A DNA stretch of 34,589 nt from Rugamonas violacea. Lineage in GTDB: Bacteria; Pseudomonadota; Gammaproteobacteria; Burkholderiales; Burkholderiaceae_D. The position numbers and the translations under genes are program-made. The stretch is taken from assembly GCF_016461825.1 (NCBI RefSeq), contig NZ_JAEMNU010000037.1:1-34589 (forward strand), written 5' to 3'. The notes below the pieces were generated by a model. That model saw only the letters and a list, made by a program, of their open reading frames with translations. It was not told where the DNA came from and made no database searches. Positions 22,412 to 30,564 of this stretch are shown here, piece after piece. The stretch's first letter is position 1. Each line of letters opens with the position of its first letter.

Positions 22412-23652
22412 CAACCTTATATATCCGCTATCCGGCCAAGGCCAGCGTCGAACACGGCGCGGCCCAGTCCTGCCCGTTCGCCGTGGTGGGCGACGCCGGC
22501 AATCTGCTGCAGCAGGGCGCCGCCGCGCTGGGCAACCTGGCCGACCTGGTGGCCTCGTCGCGCCGCGTGGTGCTGCTGCTGGCCGCCTCCGACGTGACGC
22601 TGTTGCGCGTCAAGGTGCCGCCGTTGTCGGCGGCGCGGCTGAAGGCGGCGCTGCCCAACCTGGTCGAAGAGCAGGTGCTGGGCGATCCGGCCGACTGCGT
22701 GCTGGCGGTCGCGCCGGCGCTCGGCGAGGACGGCCAGCGCACCGTCGCGGTGGTGCAGCGCGCCTGGCTCGAGGTGCTGGTCAAGGCCTTGCTGGCGCAG
22801 GGCGCGCACAGCGTCGGCGCCGTGCCGGCGCAACTGTGCCTGCCATTCCAGCCGGGCAGCGTGTCGGCCGCGCTGAGTCCCGGCGACAAGGGCCTGGAGC
22901 TGACCCTGCGCCAGTCGCAATTCGAAGGCTTCGGCCTGGCGCTCGGCGCCGAGCCGCAGGCCGCTCTGCACACGCTGCGCGCGCTGGCCGGCACCGCGCC
23001 GGTCAGCCTGTACCTGGCGCCGGCCATGCATGCCGCCTACCAGCCGCTGTTGGCCGGGCTGCCCGAGCTGGCCGGCGTGGCGCTGCTGGAAGACCATTGG
23101 GCGCACTGGGTGGCCGCCGCCAGGACGGCGGCGCCGGACCTGGCGCAGGGCCTGGGCGCGGCCAGCGCCAGCGCGCGCCAGTGGCAACGCTGGCGCTGGC
23201 CGCTGCGGCTGGCGGTGTTGGCGGTGCTGGTCAACGTGGTCGGCCTGAACGCCGAATGGCTGCGCCTCAGGCGCGAGGCCGACGGCGTCAAGCAGGCCAT
23301 GCTGCAAACCTTCAAGGCCGCCTATCCGAAGGAGACGGTGATCCTCGACCCGGCCGCGCAGATGCGCAAGAACATCGCGGCGGCCCGCGCCGACGGCGGC
23401 GCCGCCGCGCCCGACGAGTTCCTGGCCTTGTGCGCCGCCTTCGGCGAGGCGGCGGCCGGCTTGGCCGGCAAGGACTTCGTCGCCGCGCTGGACTACCGCG
23501 ACCACGCGCTGCAGGTCAAAGTCAAACCCAACACGATCGACGGCGCCGCGCTGACCCAGTTGAAGGCGGCACTGGCCGCGCGCAAGCTGGAGTTGTCCGA
23601 GGTGGCGCCCGAGACCTGGAAGATCCGCCTCGGCGGCGGGAGCAAATCATGA
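22408..23652 (+). CDS. gspL: Type II secretion inner-membrane protein GspL
   Basis: GspL links the cytoplasmic ATPase GspE to the membrane platform. The 414-residue protein has an actin-like cytoplasmic domain (about 1-250), one transmembrane helix (about 266-283, LRLAVLAVLVNVVGLNAEWL) and a periplasmic ferredoxin-like domain. GTG 22408 is the start; no in-frame ATG is seen nearby upstream. The gene overlaps the gspM start by ATGA (23649-23652). Conserved landmarks are LLAASDVTLLRVKVPPL and RLKAALPNLVEEQVL, typical of the family. Confidence 0.92.
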   Translation: MTTLYIRYPAKASVEHGAAQSCPFAVVGDAGNLLQQGAAALGNLADLVASSRRVVLLLAASDVTLLRVKVPPLSAARLKAALPNLVEEQVLGDPADCVLAVAPALGEDGQRTVAVVQRAWLEVLVKALLAQGAHSVGAVPAQLCLPFQPGSVSAALSPGDKGLELTLRQSQFEGFGLALGAEPQAALHTLRALAGTAPVSLYLAPAMHAAYQPLLAGLPELAGVALLEDHWAHWVAAARTAAPDLAQGLGAASASARQWQRWRWPLRLAVLAVLVNVVGLNAEWLRLRREADGVKQAMLQTFKAAYPKETVILDPAAQMRKNIAAARADGGAAAPDEFLALCAAFGEAAAGLAGKDFVAALDYRDHALQVKVKPNTIDGAALTQLKAALAARKLELSEVAPETWKIRLGGGSKS

Positions 23653-24164
23653 GCAAATTGAAGCAAACCATGCAGCACTACCAGGCCGCCGGCGCCGCCT
23701 TCTGGCAGGCCCGCAGCGAACAGGAGCGCCGCTTGCTGGGTATCGGCGGCGCGGTGCTGGGGTTGGCGCTGGCCTACTCGCTGCTGCTCGCGCCGGCCCT
23801 CGACGGCCGCGTCAAGCTGCAGCAGGAGCTGCCGCTGCTGCGCCAGCAGGCCGCCGAACTGCAGGCGCTGGCCCTCGAAGCGGGCCAGTTGAAGGGACAG
23901 AACCAGGTGGCGCCGGCGGCCATGACGCGCGACGCCCTGGTCGCCAGCCTGGCCGCCAGCAGCCTGACGGCGCAATCGATCAGCCTGACCGGCGACTACG
24001 CCAAGCTGCAGCTGAACGGCGTGCAGTTCGCCAACCTGATGGCCTGGCTGGCCGCGCAGCGCGCCGACAGCCGCGTCGCCGTGCGCGAGGCCAGCATCAG
24101 CGCGCAGTCGCCGGCCGGCATGGTCGACGCCGTGCTGACCCTGCGCCAGGGCGACAGCAAATGA
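23649..24164 (+). CDS. gspM: Type II secretion inner-membrane protein GspM
   Basis: GspM is a small bitopic partner of GspL in the assembly platform. The 171-residue protein has a short cytoplasmic segment with WQARSEQERRLLGIGG, one transmembrane helix (about 33-50), a periplasmic coiled coil (KLQQELPLLRQQAAELQAL) and a ferredoxin-like end. Length and layout fit GspM. It overlaps gspL by four bases, and its TGA is overlapped by the start of a 15-codon mini-ORF leading to gspN. Confidence 0.9.
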   Translation: MSKLKQTMQHYQAAGAAFWQARSEQERRLLGIGGAVLGLALAYSLLLAPALDGRVKLQQELPLLRQQAAELQALALEAGQLKGQNQVAPAAMTRDALVASLAASSLTAQSISLTGDYAKLQLNGVQFANLMAWLAAQRADSRVAVREASISAQSPAGMVDAVLTLRQGDSK

Positions 24165-24208
24165 GCACGGCATCGCCGCGCGTCGCCAAGCCGCGGGGCG
24201 GCCGGTGA
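24161..24208 (+). other. Fifteen-codon mini-ORF bridging gspM and gspN
   Basis: ATG 24161 overlaps the gspM stop as ATGA and opens a 15-codon frame (MSTASPRVAKPRGGR). Its TGA overlaps the GTG start of gspN as GTGA (24205-24208). It fills the only sizeable gap between gspM and gspN and mirrors the mini-ORF before gspL. Whether the peptide does anything is unknown. Confidence 0.4.
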
Positions 24209-24978
24209 GGCGCGCCGTGCTATGGTTGCTGATTGTCGTGCTCAGCGCGGCGGCGACGCTGTTGTTCTGCTTCCCGGCCAGCTGGCTGGGCGCGCTGGTC
24301 GAACGCCACAGCGGCGGCCGTTTGACGCTGGGGGACGCGCAGGGTACGCTGTGGCGCGGCTCGGCCTTCATCGGCGGCGCCGCCGGCGGCAACGGCCCGG
24401 TCACGCCGCTGCTGCCGGGCCGCTTCGTCTGGCGCCTGTCGCCGCTGGTGTTGCTCGGCACGGTCGACCTGCAACTGGAGAATCCGGACGCGCTGGCGCA
24501 GCCGGTCAACTTCCGTGGCGGCTGGCGGCAATGGCAGCTCAGCCCGTCGGCGCTGCTGCTGCCGGCCGAGGGCCTGTCCGGTCTCGGCGCGCCCTTGAAC
24601 ACGGTGGCGCCCAGCGGCACCATGCGGCTGGAATGGAGCACCTTGGCGCTGGCGCTGGAGCAGAACATGGTCGCCGTCGAGGGCCGCACCACGCTGGAGA
24701 TGAGCGACATGGCCTCGCGCCTGTCGCCGGTGCGGCCGCTGGGCAGCTACGCCCTGGCGCTCGACTGGCACGGCCAGCAGGCCAGGTTGACACTGAGTTC
24801 GCACAAGGGGCCGCTGCTGTTGAGCGGCACCGGCAGTTTGGATCACGGCCGCTTCCAGTTTTCCGGACAGGCCGAAGCAGCAACAGGATATGAAGAGACG
24901 TTGGCCAATTTGTTGAATTTGCTTGGTCAGCGCCGTGCCAACAGCGCCAAAAACATCATCGCGTTAGAGTTCAGATAA
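24205..24978 (+). CDS. gspN: Type II secretion protein GspN
   Basis: GspN is an accessory inner-membrane protein found in a subset of type II systems; its precise task is unclear. The 257-residue product has an N-terminal membrane helix (about 3-22) and a mostly periplasmic beta-rich domain. The family sequence GRLTLGDAQGTLWRGSA lies at about 38-54 and ALDWHGQQARLTLSSHKGPLLLSG further on. The start is GTG 24205, joined to gspM through a mini-ORF. Its TAA overlaps the gspD ATG as TAATG (24976-24980). Confidence 0.88.
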   Translation: MRRAVLWLLIVVLSAAATLLFCFPASWLGALVERHSGGRLTLGDAQGTLWRGSAFIGGAAGGNGPVTPLLPGRFVWRLSPLVLLGTVDLQLENPDALAQPVNFRGGWRQWQLSPSALLLPAEGLSGLGAPLNTVAPSGTMRLEWSTLALALEQNMVAVEGRTTLEMSDMASRLSPVRPLGSYALALDWHGQQARLTLSSHKGPLLLSGTGSLDHGRFQFSGQAEAATGYEETLANLLNLLGQRRANSAKNIIALEFR

Positions 24979-27212
24979 TGAAAAAACAGTCCGCCAACAC
25001 CTCCCACCTTCCCGTCCTGCGCCGCCTGAGCGCCGCCGCCCTGTTGTGCTGCGGCGCCGCCGCGGCCAGCGCGGCGCCGGCGCCGGCACCGCCCGCGCCG
25101 CGCGCCGCCGCCAGCGATGATGCGGCCCTCAACTTCGTCGGCGCCGACATCGAGTCGGTGATCAAGGCGGTCGGCCACTACACCAACATCACCTTCGTCA
25201 TCGACCCGCGCGTCAAGGGCACGCTGACGGTGGTGTCGGAGCGCAGCGTGAGCAAGTCGCAGGCCTTCAGCCTGCTGACCTCGGCGCTGCGCCTGCAGGG
25301 TTACGCCGTGGTCAGCGGCGACGGCTACGCCAAGGTGGTGCCGGAGGCCGACGCCAAGCTGCAGTCGGGACCGACGGTGATCGGCTCCGGCGCCGTGGCG
25401 CCGAAGGGCGACCAGATCGTCAGCCAGGTGTTCCACCTCAACTACGAGTCCTCGGCCAATCTGGTGACGGTGCTGCGTCCGCTGATCTCGCCCAACAACA
25501 CCATCAACGCCAACCCGGGCAACAATTCGCTGGTCATCACCGACTACGCCGACAACCTCAAGCGCCTGGCCAAGATCATCGCCGCGCTCGACGCGCCGGC
25601 CGCCACCGACCTGGACGTGATTCCGGTGCGCTACGCCATCGCCAGCGACCTGGCCAGCATGGTCAACAAGCTGATGGAGCCGAGCGCCGGCGGCGGCGGC
25701 GCCGGCGACAGCGGCCGGGTCAGCGTGTTGTCCGACTCGCGCACCAATTCGCTGGTGCTGCGCGCGCCGTCGGCGGCGCGCGCCAACCTGGCCAAATCGC
25801 TGATCGCCAAGTTGGACCAGCCGACCGCGCAGCTGGGCAACGTCCACGTGGTCTACCTGAAGAACGCCGACGCGACCAAACTGGCCGCCACCCTGCGCGC
25901 GGTGACCAGCGGCGAGAACGCCGGCGGCGGCAACCAGGCCGGCGGCGGCACCGGCACCGGCAGCGGCAGCGGCAGCGGCACCAACCAGGGCGGCGGCGTC
26001 GGCAACAGCGGCACCGGCCAGGGCGGCAGCGCCGGCTCGACCAATCCGGCGCTGAGCAACAGCGCCACCGGCCAGCAGGGCGCGACGGGCGGCGGCGCCG
26101 GCTTCATCCAGGCCGACGCCTCGACCAACACGCTGATCATCACCGCGCCGGAATCGGTCTACCGCAACCTGCGCGCCGTGATCGACCAGCTCGACGTGCG
26201 CCGCGCCCAGGTGTATATCGAATCCTTGATCGTCGAGGTCACCGCCGACCGCGCCTCCGAATTCGGCGTGCAGTGGGTCGGCGCCAGCGGCAATCCGAAC
26301 AGCACCTACCGCATCGGCGGCCTGCAGTCCTTCACCTCGGGCAACAACAACCTGGCCACCATCGCCAGCACCCTGAACAGCGGCAAGCCGACCTTGCCCG
26401 GCGCCGGCCTGTCGATCGGCGTGTTCAAGCAGGTCGCCGGCCAGCTCGGCCTGGGCGCGCTGGCCCACTCGCTGGAGACCGACGGCAACGCCAACATCCT
26501 GTCGACGCCGAACATGATCACGCTCGACAACGAGCTGGCCACCATCAAGGTCGGCCAGAACGTGCCGATCCTGACCGGCCAGTTCACCAGCTCCTCGGGC
26601 ACCAACACCAACCCGTTCCAGACCATCGACCGCAAGGAAGTCGGCCTGACGCTGAAGGTGCGGCCGCAGATCTCCGAGGGCGGCACGATCAAGATGGCGA
26701 TTTACCACGAGACCTCGAGTGTCGACAAGTCGACCCTGACGGCGCCCGCCGGCATCACCTTGAACAACCGCGTCATCGAGAACAACGTCATCGCCGACGA
26801 CGGCCAGATCATCGTGCTCGGCGGCCTGATCGAGGACAGCACCGGCGACGGCACCGACAAGGTGCGCGGCCTGGCCGACATCCCGATCATCGGCAACCTG
26901 TTCAAGTACCAGTCGCGCACCCGCAAGAAAACCAACCTGATGATGTTCCTGCGTCCCGTGGTGATCCGCACCAAGGAACAGAGCAACAGCCTGGCCACCG
27001 ACCGCTACGAGTTCATGCGCAGCGCCGAGCAGGCCATCAAGCCGGCCGACAGCATCCTGGTCAACGACTTCGGCCAGCCGATGCTGCCGGCGCTGCTCGA
27101 CGGCCAGCCGCAGGGCGGCGCGATGGCGGTGCGGCCGGTGCCGCCGGCGCCGCAGCCGGCGCCCGAGCAGGCGCCCGGCGCGGTCCCCAACGGCAGCAAG
27201 CAAGCGCAATGA
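24978..27212 (+). CDS. gspD: Type II secretion outer-membrane secretin GspD
   Basis: GspD forms the 15-mer outer-membrane gate. The 744-residue precursor has a signal peptide (to about 32), an N0 domain ([27 protein letters not shown]), ring domains N1-N3 and the C-terminal secretin barrel with [10 protein letters not shown] and the [11 protein letters not shown] and [14 protein letters not shown] strands. A Gly/Ser/Thr-rich insert of about 60 residues lies in the N3 region (about 313-374), longer than is common. The C-terminus ends in a Pro/Ala-rich tail, possibly a pilotin contact; no pilotin gene is seen here. The gene overlaps gspE by ATGA (27209-27212). Confidence 0.97.
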   Translation: MKKQSANTSHLPVLRRLSAAALLCCGAAAASAAPAPAPPAPRAAASDDAALNFVGADIESVIKAVGHYTNITFVIDPRVKGTLTVVSERSVSKSQAFSLLTSALRLQGYAVVSGDGYAKVVPEADAKLQSGPTVIGSGAVAPKGDQIVSQVFHLNYESSANLVTVLRPLISPNNTINANPGNNSLVITDYADNLKRLAKIIAALDAPAATDLDVIPVRYAIASDLASMVNKLMEPSAGGGGAGDSGRVSVLSDSRTNSLVLRAPSAARANLAKSLIAKLDQPTAQLGNVHVVYLKNADATKLAATLRAVTSGENAGGGNQAGGGTGTGSGSGSGTNQGGGVGNSGTGQGGSAGSTNPALSNSATGQQGATGGGAGFIQADASTNTLIITAPESVYRNLRAVIDQLDVRRAQVYIESLIVEVTADRASEFGVQWVGASGNPNSTYRIGGLQSFTSGNNNLATIASTLNSGKPTLPGAGLSIGVFKQVAGQLGLGALAHSLETDGNANILSTPNMITLDNELATIKVGQNVPILTGQFTSSSGTNTNPFQTIDRKEVGLTLKVRPQISEGGTIKMAIYHETSSVDKSTLTAPAGITLNNRVIENNVIADDGQIIVLGGLIEDSTGDGTDKVRGLADIPIIGNLFKYQSRTRKKTNLMMFLRPVVIRTKEQSNSLATDRYEFMRSAEQAIKPADSILVNDFGQPMLPALLDGQPQGGAMAVRPVPPAPQPAPEQAPGAVPNGSKQAQ

Positions 27213-28630
27213 GCCAGCTGCTGCCCTTCGCCTTCGCGCGCGACTTCCTGCTGCTGGCCCAGCCCAGCGAGCAGGCCGAACACACGGTCGAGCTGCGCGT
27301 TTGCGGCGCCACCAAGCCGGCCGCCATCGCCGAGGTGTCGCGCCGCTTCGGCCGCGTCGCGCTGAAAAGCGTGCCGCGCGCCGAGCTCGACGAGGCCATC
27401 GCCGCCGCCTACGCCGGCGCCGGCGGCAACGCCTCGCTGGTGGCCGACGAGTTCGACGCCGACCTCGACCTGACCAAGCTGCTGCAGGACGTGCCGGCCA
27501 TCGAGGACCTGCTCGAATCGTCCGACGACGCGCCGGTGATCCGCATGATCAACGCGCTGCTGACCCAGGCGCTGCGCGACGGCGCCTCCGACATCCACAT
27601 CGAACCCTTCGAGCAGACCTCGGTGGTGCGCTTCCGCGTCGACGGCAGCCTGCGCGACGTGGTGCGGCCGCGCAAGGCGATCCACGGCTCGCTGATCTCG
27701 CGCATCAAGATCATGGCCCAACTCGACATCGCCGAGAAGCGCCTGCCGCAGGACGGCCGCATCACCCTGCGCATCGGCGGCAAGCCGGTCGACGTGCGCG
27801 TCTCGACGCTGCCGACCGGCCACGGCGAGCGCGCCGTGCTGCGCCTGCTCGACAAGGAGGCCGGCCGGCTCGACCTGCAGCACCTCGGCATGGGCGGCGA
27901 CATGCTGCCGCAGTTCGACCGGTTGATCAAGCAGCCGCACGGCATCGTGCTGGTCACCGGGCCGACCGGCTCGGGCAAGACCACCACCCTGTACGCCGCG
28001 CTGTCGCTGCTCAACGCCAGCACCACCAACATCATGACGGTGGAGGACCCGATCGAGTACGACCTGGCCGGCGTCGGCCAGACCCAGGTCAACGCGCGCA
28101 TCGACATGAGCTTCGCCAAGGCGCTGCGCGCCATCCTGCGGCAGGACCCGGACGTCATCATGATCGGCGAGATCCGCGACCTGGAGACGGCGCAGATCGC
28201 CGTGCAGGCCTCGCTGACCGGCCACCTGGTGCTGGCCACCCTGCACACCAACGACGCCGCCGCCGCCGTCACCCGCCTGCTCGACATGGGCATCGAACCG
28301 TTCCTGCTGTCGTCCTCGCTGCTCGGCGTGCTGGCGCAGCGCCTGGTGCGCAAGCTGTGCGGCTCCTGCAAGAGCTTCGACGGCGAGCACTGGCAGGCGG
28401 TCGGCTGCGAGCACTGCGGCCACACCGGCTACCAGGGCCGGGTCGGCGTCTACGAGCTGCTCGAGACCACCGAACAGATCCGCGCGCAGATCCACAACCG
28501 CGCCTCCGAGGCCGAGGTCAAGGCGGCCGCCGTGCGCGGCGGCATGCGCACCATGCGCGAGGACGGCGAACGCTGGCTGCGCGACGGCACCACCACGCCG
28601 GCCGAGCTGCTGCGCGTGACCAAAGACTAG
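27209..28630 (+). CDS. gspE: Type II secretion ATPase GspE
   Basis: GspE is the cytoplasmic hexameric ATPase that powers pseudopilus assembly. The 473-residue protein has an N-terminal GspL-binding part (about 1-95), Walker [11 protein letters not shown] (about 251-260), the Asp box ([11 protein letters not shown]), Walker B ([12 protein letters not shown]) and the His box ([11 protein letters not shown]). The C-terminal zinc module is present as Cys384, Cys387, Cys400 and Cys403, but the loop between the two pairs is only 12 residues, clearly shorter than the roughly 30 typical of the family. Start at ATG 27209 overlaps the gspD stop. Confidence 0.96.
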   Translation: MSQLLPFAFARDFLLLAQPSEQAEHTVELRVCGATKPAAIAEVSRRFGRVALKSVPRAELDEAIAAAYAGAGGNASLVADEFDADLDLTKLLQDVPAIEDLLESSDDAPVIRMINALLTQALRDGASDIHIEPFEQTSVVRFRVDGSLRDVVRPRKAIHGSLISRIKIMAQLDIAEKRLPQDGRITLRIGGKPVDVRVSTLPTGHGERAVLRLLDKEAGRLDLQHLGMGGDMLPQFDRLIKQPHGIVLVTGPTGSGKTTTLYAALSLLNASTTNIMTVEDPIEYDLAGVGQTQVNARIDMSFAKALRAILRQDPDVIMIGEIRDLETAQIAVQASLTGHLVLATLHTNDAAAAVTRLLDMGIEPFLLSSSLLGVLAQRLVRKLCGSCKSFDGEHWQAVGCEHCGHTGYQGRVGVYELLETTEQIRAQIHNRASEAEVKAAAVRGGMRTMREDGERWLRDGTTTPAELLRVTKD

Positions 28631-28640
28631 GCCGACCACC

Positions 28641-29861
28641 ATGCCCGCATTCCGCTACGAGGCCGTCGACGACGGCGGCGCCACCAAGAAGGGCGTGCTC
28701 AACGCCGACAGCGCGCGCGCCGCGCGCGCCGAGCTGCGCGGCCAGGGCTTGCTGCCGCTGAAGGTCGACGCCATCTCGGCCCAACTCGACGCCGCCGGCG
28801 TGGCCAAGAGCCGCGGCTTCGGCGAGCGCCTGTCGACCACCGAGCTGGCGCTGTTCACGCGCCAGCTGGCCAGCCTGCTGGAGGCCGGCCTGCCGCTCGA
28901 ACAGGCCTTCTCGGCGCTGCTCGAACAGGCCGAACGGCCCTATGTGCGCGACCTGATCGCCTCGGTCCGCTCCGAGGTGATCGGCGGCGCCGCGCTGTCG
29001 GACGTGCTGTCGCGCCACCCGCGCGACTTCGCCGAGATCTACCGCGCCCTGGTCGCCTCGGGCGAGCAGATCGGCCACCTGTCGCGCGTGCTGTCGCGCC
29101 TGGCCGACTACATCGAGCGGCGCAACGCCCTGGTGCAGAAGGTCAAGCTGGCCTTCACCTATCCGGCCATCGTCACCGTGGTCGCCTTCTCCATCGTCAT
29201 CTTCCTGCTCACCTACGTGGTGCCGCAGATCGTCTCGGTGTTCGCCAACACCAAGCAGAAGCTGCCCTTGCTGACCACGGTGATGCTGGCCGTGTCCGAC
29301 TTCGTGCGCAGCTACGGCCTGCTGGCGCTGGTGCTGCTGGTGGCGGCCTGGTTCGGCTGGCGCCGCGCGCTGACCGACCCGGCGCTCAAGCTGCGCTGGC
29401 ACACCTGGTTGCTGACCGCGCCGCTGTACGGCAAGTTCGAGCGCAGCCTGAACACGGCGCGCTTCGCCAGCACGCTGGCCATCACCACCGGCTCCGGCGT
29501 GCCGATCCTGCGCGCGCTGCAGACCAGCCGCGACACCTTGTCCAACGTCGCCCTGCAACGCCTGGTCGACGACGCTAGCGACAATGTGCGCGAGGGTGTC
29601 AGCCTGGCGCGCGCGCTGTCCGAGCAAAAGCATTTTCCGCCGATGCTGATCCACATGATCCGCGCCGGCGAAATCACCGGCGAGCTGCCGGCCATGCTCG
29701 ACCGCGCCGCCAGCGCGCAGGAGCAGGACCTGGAGCGGCGCACGCTGACCATCGCCGGCCTGCTCGAGCCGGCGCTGATCCTGGCGATGGGCGTGGTGGT
29801 GCTGCTGATCGTGCTGGCGGTGCTGATGCCTATCATTGAAATCAACCAGCTGGTGCGCTAG
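28641..29861 (+). CDS. gspF: Type II secretion platform protein GspF
   Basis: GspF is the polytopic inner-membrane core of the assembly platform. The 406-residue protein begins MPAFRYEAVDDGGATKKGVL, the standard GspF/PilC start. It holds two homologous cytoplasmic T2SF domains (LALFTRQLASLLEAGLPLEQAF at about 70-91; ARFASTLAITTGSGVPILRAL further on). Three membrane helices lie at about 172-195, 220-240 and the C-terminus. Length is typical. It lies 10 bp after gspE and 17 bp before gspC. Confidence 0.96.
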   Translation: MPAFRYEAVDDGGATKKGVLNADSARAARAELRGQGLLPLKVDAISAQLDAAGVAKSRGFGERLSTTELALFTRQLASLLEAGLPLEQAFSALLEQAERPYVRDLIASVRSEVIGGAALSDVLSRHPRDFAEIYRALVASGEQIGHLSRVLSRLADYIERRNALVQKVKLAFTYPAIVTVVAFSIVIFLLTYVVPQIVSVFANTKQKLPLLTTVMLAVSDFVRSYGLLALVLLVAAWFGWRRALTDPALKLRWHTWLLTAPLYGKFERSLNTARFASTLAITTGSGVPILRALQTSRDTLSNVALQRLVDDASDNVREGVSLARALSEQKHFPPMLIHMIRAGEITGELPAMLDRAASAQEQDLERRTLTIAGLLEPALILAMGVVVLLIVLAVLMPIIEINQLVR

Positions 29862-29878
29862 CAAGGAAAGCCCGACCC

Positions 29879-30433
29879 ATGAAACGACTCCCCCTCTTCT
29901 GCACCGTGCTGGCGCTGGCGGCCCTGTCGGCCTCGCTGGCCTATTGGGCGCTGCAATGGTTCAAGCCGCCGCAGCGGCCGATCGCGGCGCCGCCGGCCCA
30001 GGTGGCCGCCGGCCCGTCGCCCGAGGCGGCGCGCGGCCTGTTCGGCGGCCAGGTGGCGCTGGCCAGCGTCAGCAACTACCAGCTCAAGGGCGTGGTGGCG
30101 GCGGCCGACGGCCGTGGCAGCGCCGCCATCCTGGCGGTCGACGGCAAGCCGTCCGAGGCGCTGGCGGTGGGGCGCGAGGTGGCGCCCGGCGTGCTGGTCA
30201 AGGAGGTCCACGCCAAGCACGTGCTGCTGTCCGAGGGCGGCGTGATCAAGCGCCTCGAACTGGCCAGCGATACCGGCGCCAACGGCGGCGCGCCGGCTTC
30301 GCCGCTGCCGCCGCAGCAGGGCGGTCAGCCCGCCGCGGTCAACAACCCGGGCGCCCTGCCGCCGCCGCCGACCCAGGCGCCGCCGCGCATGACGGCCTCG
30401 CCCACCACGCTGGGGCCGCCCGACCGCCAGTAG
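29879..30433 (+). CDS. gspC: Type II secretion protein GspC (short form without PDZ domain)
   Basis: GspC connects the inner-membrane platform to the secretin. The 184-residue protein has one N-terminal membrane helix (about 5-25) and a homology-region domain (about 52-128) with LFGGQVALASVSNYQLKGVV and AILAVDGKPSEALAVGREVAPGV, which binds GspD N0. A Pro/Ala/Gly-rich tail follows. The C-terminal PDZ domain of the classical form is absent, as in several other betaproteobacterial and Xanthomonas-type systems. It is the last gene of the operon, 17 bp after gspF, although gspC is first in the enterobacterial order. Confidence 0.88.
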   Translation: MKRLPLFCTVLALAALSASLAYWALQWFKPPQRPIAAPPAQVAAGPSPEAARGLFGGQVALASVSNYQLKGVVAAADGRGSAAILAVDGKPSEALAVGREVAPGVLVKEVHAKHVLLSEGGVIKRLELASDTGANGGAPASPLPPQQGGQPAAVNNPGALPPPPTQAPPRMTASPTTLGPPDRQ

Positions 30434-30564
30434 GCGGCCGGCCCGCCGCGCCAGCGAGGATGCCCGCCCGCCGCCGCCCGCCCAGCACCGTCCACCCCCG
30501 CGCGCCGAGCGGCGCCGGGCGCCGCCGCGCCCGTCCCGCGCGCGCCACCTAGCGAGTCCGCCGC

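Noticed and set aside
24927..27209. 760-residue minus-strand open frame opposite gspD
   Set aside because: A GC shadow of the secretin gene with Val/Gly/Asp/Ala bias and no motifs.
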